From: Chiridota heheva
Lineage: Eukaryota; Echinodermata; Holothuroidea; Apodida; Chiridotidae
Length of the DNA: 64,000 bases
NCBI GenBank assembly: GCA_020152595.1
Contig: JAIGNY010000150.1
Span: 60,667 to 124,666 of the forward strand
Direction: 5' to 3'
Below, piece by piece: positions 24,759 through 36,700 of the stretch (the stretch's first letter is position 1; every line of letters begins with the position of its first letter). The notes under the pieces were generated by a model. That model was given only the letters and a program-made list of their open reading frames with translations, searched no databases and was not told the origin of the DNA. Both the position numbers and the translations under genes were made by a program.

Positions 24759-27700
24759 CTGTAAATGAAATAGATCATTGTAATTTGCAATGCAATTCTA
24801 AAGCATCCCGCAACCAATAATCTCCAACCTCTTCACCAATAACCCACCCCACAATTCATCTCCCACTCCTATAACATCTGACCTGTTTCTCTACCCCTCC
24901 TGTTCAGCTTACTTCTCATTTCTACTGTTTTATATCTCTGATAGAATTTACTCGCTTACACAACTTTCCCAGCTGACCAGTTGACGTCGTGGTGCCCGTT
25001 AAATGGTAATATGCCATCGTAAATACTTGTTTACCCAGAGGTGGTGCCAAGTTTACTGATGCAAGCGGCGGGGGGATGAGGAACTAGGTCCTAGACTATT
25101 GTAAAGAATTCTCGAATGCAAAATGGACATGATCATTAACATTTGAAGAAAGCGCCCCTTGAAACATGGACGGGATGAAACTGCCAGTGTCATTTTCATC
25201 CCGTTCAAAGGACAGTCTCTCAACGAGTTGAAAAGGTATTACGCAATTATTCGGCCACACAGGTTGTTGAGACAACTCAAAAAAAATGCTGTAATTTTAT
25301 AAAAACTTAATACACGAACATCAAGGAGTTCTAACTTGGATCAATTATTCCACGAAAACTGGTTTAATTATTTCATTTGGTGCAGAAATTGTAAAAATAG
25401 CCCCATTGTCAGCAGCGTAATTCTGAGTGACTTTCAAAATCTTGCCGACCCATTAGCGTAACCTGCTCCCCTTGACACTTTTTCGATAAACATTATTGCA
25501 AGTAACGTCATTTCTATTCATTGGTGCAATATACGCGTAAGGACTCTTTGTGTCTAGAGTTCAGGAGTTATGCACCATCAAGCATACTTACGTAAAGCAA
25601 AGACATGCTTCTTTGAATATGACTCAATGAAATTATACATTGGTTACTTATGAATATACAAAGAATACACTTTACAAGTTTCTTTATGCATAAAACTCCA
25701 CATAGCACATATTGATGTTATTCAAATAAAAACACCCCTCGTTTTGCCGTTATACGGAGAGGAAGTTATATTGTTGAAATGCTGCTCCTGATATTTCTTA
25801 ACTTCGAAATGAATTTACGTGAGAATACGAAATATAGCGTCAATTTCGATGTTCAAAGGTTGAATCTTCTAACAATAAAACAAAATTCACATATTTCACA
25901 CCTTTAGAGTGCAAATTTTGTTAAAACGCGAAGTGGAAAAATTTGGAAATAAACTAGAAATTGCAAACCGCCACATGCGGTTACTGAAATGCCACAGGCA
26001 CAGAAAATCAGACTTCTGTTTAAGGGGCGAGTTCTGTAATAATATTTTTCACGTACTTAGATATTTTGTTTTGATATCCAGCCATAACACGAATAGGAAA
26101 CTTCCAGTCAATTTTTTCAGATTTTTGATCGGAAATATCAAACAGAATTGTGAAAAGACCAATTTGTATAGAAAAGAAGAAATTAAGAAAACAGAGGACT
26201 TAAGAAAGACAAGCGTTGGATCACCAAATTAATATCATTATGCGATTTGTTGATTTTATATACGACAACTGTAAGAATAACCAAACATCGCATACGATAC
26301 AAATCCCATCGCTGCTAATAACATACCTTCCATCCTCTGTCCCACATGCCATGCCACCCTCTGTTCCACATGCCATCCCATATAACATCCAACCCTACAG
26401 AAAATCATGCATGAAATCCAGATGTCATTCCGCCACATGACCCATATGCCATCACACAAAATGACTTCCCACCACATGTCATCCCTCCTTTGTATCATTT
26501 GCCATCCCACCCTGGCCCACAGGCCATTCCATCCTATCTCACACCCATTTCACTTGAATCCAGATGACATCCCACCACATGCAATCTTACATACCAATCC
26601 ACCATGTCTCACATACTATGCCACCCTGTCCCACACGTCGTTCTTTCCCTGTTCCAATATCATCCAACCCTGTCCCCATGCCATCTTGTCATGTCCCAAT
26701 GCCATCATACCCTGTTCCTCGTGCCATGCCGCCATGCTTCACATATCATGCTACGCTGTCTCACTTGACATGCCACCCTACCATGCATGTCATGCCACCC
26801 TATTCCACATGCCATGTCATCCTGTCCCCCATGACATCCTACCCTCATCCCAATCCCTATTATATCTAACAATCAGGATGCTATCTTTCACCCAACATGC
26901 TTTCCTGCAACTCCCATCCCCTCACCTCAATCAACCTACCATCTTCCATTCACTAGTTCACCTACTATCTTCCATTCAACTACCATCCACCATTCACCTA
27001 CCATCCACCATTTACCTACGATCTTCCATTCAATTAACATCCCCCATTCACCTTGCTATCGAAATCACCAAAACGCCCGACGCCCTAGATTTGACATGAG
27101 TTTTAAGCATTTTTCTGTTTTCAAAATCACCAGAAACTCAGGCCTGTCCGGGGCCTCACCCCGTGCGCCGTAACAGTGCTTCAACTTTGGTTTGATGCTC
27201 TCGGCCTAAAAGTGAACACTAAATCGAATACCTTTGCGGTCCGGAATATCATGAACATATATTAATCCCGGCCCGAGTACTCAAAATTTGTACTTGTTTT
27301 CCCATTGACTTTTTGGAATTTGTTCGCTTGCGCAGTTGCGCGCGATGGGTGAAAAATTACGTAAAAAGCAAATAGTGTGATGCAACTTCTATTGGTCAAA
27401 ATCTACATAAATTAGCCACAATATAAAATTTTTTTGAAATTAGCAAAAACTAGCGCCCTCACTTTTCAGTCGAGCGCACCTTTAAGCAGTTTTATGCTCT
27501 CAAAAATGCAAGAAATGAAGAGCATCTAGCGTCCCACAGTTCAGGAGCAGCCCAAAAAACTGGGTACTTTGAAATACCCAAAAAATTGGGTACTTCGATG
27601 TATTACGTCATTACATAAGCCTACACATTTGACTAGCCCACAATAAACATATGGGGTTTCCCATTTTCCGCTCCGGATTGTCCAAAATTTTAATGGATAA

Positions 27701-30700
27701 CCTGAAATTTGGGAGACGGAAAATAAATAGATATTCAAAACTTTTTGCCACTGCTTTTTGAAATTCATCGTCGCCTTTTTGAGAAAATGAACAAAACAGA
27801 CTGCCCATAATCTATATTGTTCATTTTCTTAAAAAGGCGCCGATGAATTTCAAAAAGCAGCGGCAAAACGTTTTTCATTTGTATTTACTATCCGTCTCCC
27901 AAATTTCAGGATATCCATTAAAATTTTAGACAATCCGGAACGGAATATGAGAAACCCCATATGTATAACGTGGGCTAGTCAAATGTGTAGGCTCATGCGA
28001 TGACGTAATACATAAAAGTACCCAATTTTTGGGGTATTTTAAAGTACCCAGTTTTTCGGGCTGCTCCCGAACCGTCCCAAGGGCTTCGTCCCTAGCTTCG
28101 ACATACTTTTAAGCAATTTTCTGCTTTTAAAGTTACGAGAAACGCCGCTTAGATCCTTGATTTTACGCAATATTGAGCAATATTCTACAATCGAAAGGCT
28201 GCGGCGTTAGCCCCAAGAGCCCTGCCAGGGCTTCGCCCATAAGCAATTTTAAGCAATTTCCTAAACGGTACCTTCTAAATGGTACATCCCAATTTATATA
28301 TAATGTTATATTGTGCCCAAAGGTTTACTCTTATTAGCATTTTTTGAGGGGCAGCGCAAAAATGCACCCCACAGTGATACATGACCCACGACGCCACCCA
28401 ACCTCATATTTTTCTTATAAAACAAATATTTTGCTAAATTCCCAAATCAGTATTGTTTTTATTTCTATTCATCCCAAAGACGCTTAATTATATTTGTATT
28501 ACATTTCTTTCATGCCAGAACCAATATCGTAATTGCTATTCATGTCATGAATGCATTTGTTGTTTGTTCTTTGGAGGTAAGAGTCTCCTTTTTATAAATT
28601 TATTTTGCAGCGAGCCTGAAAAAAATAGATGGAATTTCTTGAATAACATATCTCTGGTCGGACAGACAACGGATGTGGACGAACGGAAGGACGTACAAAC
28701 GGACGGACAGACGAACGGATGGACAGTAGACATGCTATAATTCCCATTCACCCACCTTCGTTGGCGAGGGGATAACAAGCAAATCTGAATTGTGGTTCCG
28801 ATGACCAAAATATATAGATGAAAACAAAATTTCTTAATTCAATTCAATGTTCGGTTGACTGTTTGATCTTGTAGCACATGGTCTTCAAAGATCATTAGAA
28901 AGCTTATACCTCAAACCATAAAATTAGGACAAAAGGACGTGAAACGGTTTCGGAGTATGACAAGTGGATTGTACATAATTTGAGGCGTAAATAACGTTTG
29001 TGAAAATAATTCACTATGGGTGTTCCTTGGCCCTCCTTCTCCGGCAAAGAAAGGCATGAGGTGAGATAAAGAGCATGTTCCCTCATTGTACAATTGTCTT
29101 TGGTAAGTTTATTATTTTCATTGACCAAAGAATGTATAACATATTAAATACTTAATAGAACTTTAATTACCTGAAATCAGCCCAGAAAAGGTTACAGTTA
29201 TTCCACCTAAAAAGTAATCCACCGATACTCCATGTTTAAGGTGAATAGAGCAAAATTGAAAAGGCATGCAGGCCGCAGTAGTCGTCCCTAAAATGGCGAT
29301 CGCAAATCCACTAAAACCAGCGCATGCGGCAAGGACTAGGAAGTTAGTGGTGTGCACACTCACTAAAGTTGCAACTCCGAATAAAGCGAATGACACACCG
29401 AGGAAAAGGTGCATATTCCACAAGTCAAAATAAAATACAACTCCTGCGATTATCCTTGCAGAAAAACCACTTACTCCGGCAAACGTAGACAAATAAACGG
29501 CATCACTTGGAGACAGGCCTTGCTCAATACCTAGCGGAACAAGGAAAATCGACCAGCCTATAAAAATATACAAGGAAATCACAGTCAGAATACTGAATGG
29601 TATAAAGTTTGGATGACTTTTCCATAGTTTCCAGGCGATTAATTCTTGTAAAATATACGCTGCTCGATTGCATATATCTTTCAGCCTTAATTCCCTTGAG
29701 AGGCTGGTATTTTCAATTGCCAACATTCTACGTTCTTCAACCTTTTTGGTAGATAGCAAGCTGTATGACATGTCGTGAATACTTATCATTTCCTGTTCAC
29801 CATTTGATACTCTCGAATCCTTTCCCACATTCAGATTAAAACCCTTCCATTTCTTCATTAAGGGAACTTTTTCACTTTGCTGCAGAAGGGACATATCTTC
29901 ATCGTATACAGTATCCAGCGATGAAAGCTCCATCGTTATTTCACTATTTCCATCAGGGTGTGCAGTAGTTTGTGTCTTTGTCTCTTTTCCGAATTTTTTA
30001 GAATTATTTGTTTGGGTTTTTTTGTTCTCGATCAAAACTCCACACACTGATAAATTAAACAACATAGCCCCAAATAAAACAAAAGCAAAGCGTGACTCAT
30101 AGTTTTCGCGCAACACCTCCATCAAAAGAGGTAGCAAAGAAATTCCAAGAAAGCCGAAGGATAGTGATGCAGCTTCAACCGTGCGAAAATCGTCACAGAA
30201 ACACTCTTGAAGGGAGAAGAAGGTCAGTACGCTCGATAAAGAGAAACCACAACCTATACGAAAAAAAAAATCAAATTCAGAGAAATGTAATAGACTAAGA
30301 ACACTAAACCGAAAAGTGAGGGCGTAAGTTTGGGGTCCCTAAAAATTGAATGCTTATTATATAGCACGCAACGGGAAAGCAATTTTCTGATTAATATGAA
30401 TATTTAAGTGACCTTTGACCTCATTTCGTATGTGGGCTATGAGGACTGAAGTTTATCTTTCTGTTGTGGATAATATATCTGTGAAATTTGCAAAAGCAAG
30501 CGCTGTGTAGTGCTCCTTTATATAACATATAGTTATGACCTTTTGTGCAAGATGAAATTGATATGTATGATCAATGATATGGTGTACCTCCTTGGGTATA
30601 CCATATCCCTGGTATGATGGTGAGTTTGATTTGCTTGATCAGTGATATGGTATACCAGGGAGTTGTTAACATATCCCTGGCATGATGGTGAATTCGATTT

Positions 30701-33700
30701 GTATGCTCTGTCATATGATATTCCTCCCTGGATATACCATAGCCCTTGTATGATAGTGAATTTGATTTGTATGCTCAATGATATGGTATGTACCAGGGAG
30801 TTGTTAACATAGGCCTATCCCGGGTATGATGGTGAACTTGATTTGTATGATCAGTGATATGGTATACCAGGGAGTTGTAAATATAGACCTATCCGTGGTA
30901 TCAAGGTAAATTTGATTTGTGATGCTATAAAATTTAGTTGAGCAGTGCTGCATTTGATGTGTATTGTGCTAAAAACTGATTTTTGCAGTGCTGAATTTGA
31001 TATGTGTAGTGATAAAATTTAAATGTGCAGTGCTTATTTTGATTTGTGTCGTGATAAAATGATCTGCAATGCTGAATTTGATTTTTTGCAGTGCTGAATT
31101 TGATTTGTGTTATGATCAGGTACTGTTGTAGAAAGGGTCCCCTCTTGGGGAGAGGCAAGACCCCAACAATTGTTTTTTCGGTTAGGCCCCGTTAAAAAGA
31201 GTTCAAACAAAAAATAATAATAATTTTGGTCATTTGCAGCGTTCCAGATCAGGTCAACCTCATCATGCGTAATAAATAAGTGAAAACTATCGAAAGCAAT
31301 CGTTCGTATTTTGGTAGGAAGTAGAAAGAAACAAAAGTACGTACGCTGAATGACTGATCCGAGAGCAACATACCTTACTTTTTCTACAAAAAAATAAAAC
31401 TAAAAATCTGCGATTTTCGGAAAACTGATGCGCGCGAGGGTGATAAGTTAAATAAAGGAGTACTAAACCGAAAAATAGGGGCGCTGGTTTTTCCGAATTT
31501 CACAGTGTATTATCCACAACAAAAACTTCATGCCTCCACAGACCACAACCGACGTGAAGGCAAAGTTCACTTGCATATTCGATTTTCAAGATTTATTTCC
31601 TTTTAATTATCGGGTAGCTAAATTTGCCGATTTTTGGCCAATTTTCGGAAAATTTCGGCAATTTGTTTTCGATTTTCGGGAAATTCCGGAAATTTTCTTC
31701 GATTTTCGTGAAATCTACTTCAATTTCGAACATTTTTTCGATTTTCGGGAAATTTGGCTTAATTTCGCAAAATGTTGGCATTTATCGGAAATTTTCTTAA
31801 ATTCTCGGGAATTCTTTTTCAACGTTTGAAGATGTTGCCAAATTTGACCAAAACTTGCAATGAAATTACCCTATTTTTTGTTCAATTTTGCCACTTTTTC
31901 AAATTTTGTATTACCTCCCAACCGGACAGAAAGCATGGACCGAAAAGATAAAAGTCCTCTCAGGGGTAGTTCGTCTCCTTGCTCCCCCCCCACCGTCCTT
32001 TTCCACCCTCCCTTTCTCCTCCTCCTACACTTCAAGTTATGACGAATTTGATTTGTGTTATAATGAACAAGATTTTTTGCAGTGAAGTTCTTTGCTGCAT
32101 TTAATTTTGTTTTATGACCAAATATGATGGGGTTTTTTTTCTACACTTCAAAGAAAAACTTCCTGGCATGAAAAGTGACGATTTTAGACAATTTCATAAA
32201 ATCTTTCAGAAAGAGCTTAAAAATAAAAGATTTATTTGGACCAAATCCTAGCAATGACAAAAATAACCTTATTATCAATTCAATTTTCTTAATTTTCGAA
32301 TTTCTTTAATAACCTGTAAATGTTCTGCATTTTGGTTTATTTACTCGTGGATGGAATCACTTACCCGAAACCATGCAGAAGATGACCAGATGCCATGACT
32401 CTCTGCTCAGCAGACCACTTACGATGTAACCTAACCCAGCTAGAAGTCCACCAACTACTCCAAGAAATCTAAGGCTGAAGTGATTCGTTAAAAAAGTCAC
32501 CAAAAAGGCTGTGAAAAAAATAAGAAATAACGTCCAATATTTAAAAAAATATATGGATAGCTAGCAAGAACTACACTTAGATTTGAAGAAATATACATTC
32601 TGTCAACTTAACAAAAACATTCCATTAACAAATTACACTATTTTTGAATTTTAAACTCCAAAAGAATATTCCCATGGGATTTCATTTTTATGTATCTGAT
32701 AGAGCAACATTTAAGAAACAGAATGGTAAAAAACCACGTTGATATCTTATTCATAGAAAAAGTTATTGAATTTAAATTTTAAAAATGCCCGCATAAAAAT
32801 GACTTTTGTACTGAGTCTATGTCATTATTATTATACCATCACAGCACTTCCGGTAATAATCTTTATGTATTTCTTTGAAAATCAATCACCAATTCTTTTA
32901 TAATTCATGTAAAAGCAACAAAAACAGATTGGAAAACATTATTGTAAATATTATTCTACACTATTCTGGATAAATTTTGAAGAAAAAAGTGTTTCCATTC
33001 ATGTAGAAAATACGAAATTAATTTATAAATAAATACATAAAGAATAGTACATGCGGTGCTGTGATGACATCATAATGATGACTCAGACATGTTAGAGTCA
33101 CACCAACAATCTCTTTGATGCAGACAAAAAAATCTTTGAAATTCATTAACTTCTTATAGGAATAAGATATTAAGTTGGTTTTTCCGCCAATCTGTTTCAT
33201 TTATAGTCCTCTATCGAATTTTTTGACATTCCATAGGAATATTCTTAAGATCTTATTGAAATAAATTAAGCAATTTTGTATAGAAAGTTGTTGCCTCAGA
33301 AAGGCATGAAAGGGAAAACCTACGAATATTCTTATTTTATTGTATTGTTCTTCATTGCTTCACAGACGAAGCGGGAGCAGCTGAATCTGACCAAGAATTT
33401 TTGAATCCTCATCATGCCTTCCATCTGAATTTAGCTGGAGAAAACAATCAAATGATTTTCATTAAATAAAGGATTAGTTCAGTGGTCAAGCACGTTCATC
33501 TTAAATGAAAAAGGATTTCAAAAGAAACAAAATGGTGAAGTAAGCATTCACAAATCTTAATCCATTAAGGAGATATTCAAGTTTAAAGCTTGGTATCCTT
33601 TCTGTAGAAACAACTGAAATCAGACTAGTTGTGACGTCACAGCCTCAGATTCCTCAACGCCTTTATGTATTCTAAAGAAAGTTTATTTAATTTGTTCACT

Positions 33701-36700
33701 ATTTAAAGTATTTTTTTTCAAACTTTCTTCATGTGGTATATTATAAATACCCTTCCTAAATTTAGTTTTATGACTTTTTTGACATATCCCATGGTATATA
33801 AGCCACAAAATTGCAGGACAAAATATGATAGAATACATAAAGGCTTTGAGGAATCTGAAGCTATGACATCACAACTAGTCTGAATTCAGTAGCTTCTATA
33901 CAAATGATACCAAACTTTAAACTTGAATATCTCCTTAACAACAACTTTCTATACAAAATTGCTTAATTTATTTCAATAAGATCTTAAGAATATTCAATAA
34001 GATCTTAAGAATATTCCCATGGAATGTCAAAAAATTCGATAGAAAAACTTTAGTGGCGCCTTCACTGAGGGCTGACACAGACACATCATTGCTCCTCAAT
34101 TTGCACTTATTTTCCCGTATTTTCATAGTTTTGTGCTGTTTTTCTTACACCATCTAAAAGTAATAAATGCCAGGACACCACTAAATTGATTAATATTTCA
34201 CAATTTTCTTTAAAATTCGCTACTTTTTAGTAAAAACATTGCTGAAACTTTTTTCATGATATTATACAGGACCTATCCTAGTATCCTATGCATAGGAACT
34301 TTCTTGCTGCTTGCTGTTTGACATTAGTTTCTTTTGTTATCTTAAGCCCATTGTTATTTGAAGTATCATTATAAAAGAGTTGCCACTAGTGAACTTATCT
34401 GGATACAATAGAAGCTGCTACTTAAAGATACTTAAAGTGCTTTCAGATAATGGAGTGTTTTCAAATTGTTTTGGTATTTTTGTTGTGTTTTCCTGTACAG
34501 CAAACTTTACATGTCTACCATGTTCCTGTATGGAAATCGTGTTTATTAATTCGTCAAAAATGTAATGCCTTTTCTCTAAAAACTGAATATCATAACAACT
34601 TTTGTACATATTTTCAGCACCGTTTACTTCTTGCCGGTGATATTGATACAAACCGTGGACCTCAAAATCACATTGTTAACTATATTGATACTCATGCTTA
34701 CTCAAATCTGTGTTATTCAAGAATTCAGCTTCTTGAACTTAATAATCGTAAATTCAAACTTTCTCCTGTAGTATGGTTAGCCATTAATGATCTTGGTTTA
34801 AAAGGAAGGCCTAGGGGACAAAGAGCAGGAAAGAAGAAACAAAAACATTTCGGAATTAGTCGTCAAGTAAAATTTTGTATGCTTGATACCCAATCAGTCC
34901 GCAATAAAAAATAAAAAAGCTGAACTAATTTACCTGTGCTTTGAAAATAATTTTGATGTTCTTGCTATATGTGAAACATGCTTACGCTCTGAAGACTCTG
35001 TCGTTATTGGGGATATTACTCCAAATGGTTACAATTTGTATCATGTTCCACGGCTCAACAGAAAAGGAGGTGGTGTTGCCTTCCTTTATAAATCTGGATT
35101 ATCTGTCAGAATCCCTAACAAAATAGAGTTTACCACATTTGAATTGCTTGAAGTTGAACTGTCATCTCCTTTAACATCTATTTCATTGATTTTGGTGTAT
35201 AAACCTCCAAAGAAGGGATTACCATTCTCTCAATTTATATGTGAATTTAGTGAACTTATTGACTCATACATTTTAGTGCCTCATAACCTCATCATAAGTG
35301 GTGATTTCAATATACACGTTGACAACCCCAATAATCCTGATGCCATTCGATTTTTGGAATTATTGTCATCTTCCAGTCTTCAACAACAAATTACATCCCC
35401 GACTCATAAACAGGGACATACTTTGGACTTGCTTATAACGCGTTCTTCTGATGATCCTATTCTTTCAAATATTTGTGTAGAAGACGGTCTGTCTGATCAT
35501 TTGATTATAACATGTGCACTTGCTTTTCAAAGACTCAACCACCAAAGAAAACAATAACTACAAGAAATCTAAATGATATTAATGTTAGTCCCTCTGTCAT
35601 GACATCAGAAACGCAGAAGTATTTTGTAACTATTCAACTGCTTCCCTTTAACAAAACCTTCATAATTATGATTCAAGTCTTTCTTCTCTTCTGGATTTGC
35701 ATGCTCCTCCTAAAACCCGCACAACAACCGTACCATGGTATAGCCAGGAAATTACAGAGGCGAAATACCTGCGTCGCAAATTAGAACGAAAGTGGCGTAG
35801 ATCTAGACTTGAGATTGATCATCAACTTTACCGTATTCAACGCAACCTCGTAAATGGACTTATTCGCAAATCTAAACTGACACACTTTTCTACTCTTATT
35901 ACTGGCTGTGGTTCAGATCAAAAACAAATTTTCCGTGTGACAGATAAACTTCTTCACCGGAAATATTCTTCACCAATTCCACAGTGTGACTCGGATAGTA
36001 ATCTTGCAAACAAACTCTGTACTTTTTTCAGGGAAAAAATTAAAGTAATTCGTGATGAATTTGAATTTCATGTATGTATTATGCCATCTGTTGCATATTT
36101 TGACAATTGTGACTCAAAGCTTACTTCCTTTGAACCAACCACATTCGTTGAAGTTGAGAAATTGATCAAGCAATACCCAAACAAAAGCTGTAATCTTGAT
36201 CCAATACCAACCAAACTGGTAAAAGAATCCACTGCCTCACTCGTTTCAATAATAGCTCATATTATCAATCAGTCACTCACTTCAAGAATTTTTCCGGAAT
36301 CTTTAAAGTCAGCGCTTGTTCGTCCTCTATTAAAGAAATCAAGTTTGGATCCAGGTGTTTTGAAGAACTGTCGACCCGTGTCTAATCTTCCATTTCTGTC
36401 GAAACTTCTTGCAGCAATGGATAAAGGTAGACTTCTTGCCCTTGTCCTCATTACAGAGCTCGCCCCTTGAACAGAAGTCTATCCTGATTTTGTGTGCCTG
36501 TGGCATTTCAGTAACCGCATTAGGCGGTTTGCAATTTCCAGTTTATTTCGAAATTATTCCACTTCGCGTTTTAACAAAATTTGCCCTCAAAAGGTGTGAA
36601 ATATGTGAAAGTCGTTTTATTTGGACAAATTGTTAGAAGTTTTAACCTTTGAACATTGAAATTGACGCTATATTTCGTATTTCCACGTAAATTCATTTCG

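Larger units (their letters stand above)
24759..29170 (-). other. Intron 3 of the SLC16-like gene
   Basis: Contains an inverted copy of the CGCCCC-ended repeat (25140-26041), a CCACATGCCATCC satellite (26330-26870), the 538-bp palindromic element (27537-28074) and a GACGGACG-type microsatellite (about 28660-28735). The interval 24780-25130 and 28100-28450 hold nothing else I can name; 28740-29160 is unremarkable. Confidence 0.75.
30254..32364 (-). other. Intron 2 of the SLC16-like gene
   Basis: Holds a tandem repeat with GGTATACCAGGGAG units (30540-31130) and a degenerate TTTTCGGGAAATTT-type minisatellite (31580-31830). The intervals 31140-31580 and 31900-32364 show nothing recognisable. Confidence 0.75.

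Noticed and set aside
26407-27099. A 230-residue His/Pro/Cys-rich open frame
   Set aside because: Produced by the CCACATGCCATCC satellite; no start context, domain or splice sites.
31530-31829. Possible FDFREI-repeat protein
   Set aside because: Degenerate minisatellite within intron 2, on the antisense strand, with the same pattern at several loci.
33345-33480. Exon-like plus-strand stretch after TGCTTCACAG reading DEAGAAESDQEFLNPHHAFH
   Set aside because: Lies in the segment interrupting a palindromic repeat, has no partner exon and runs antisense to the transporter intron. Composition alone is not enough.
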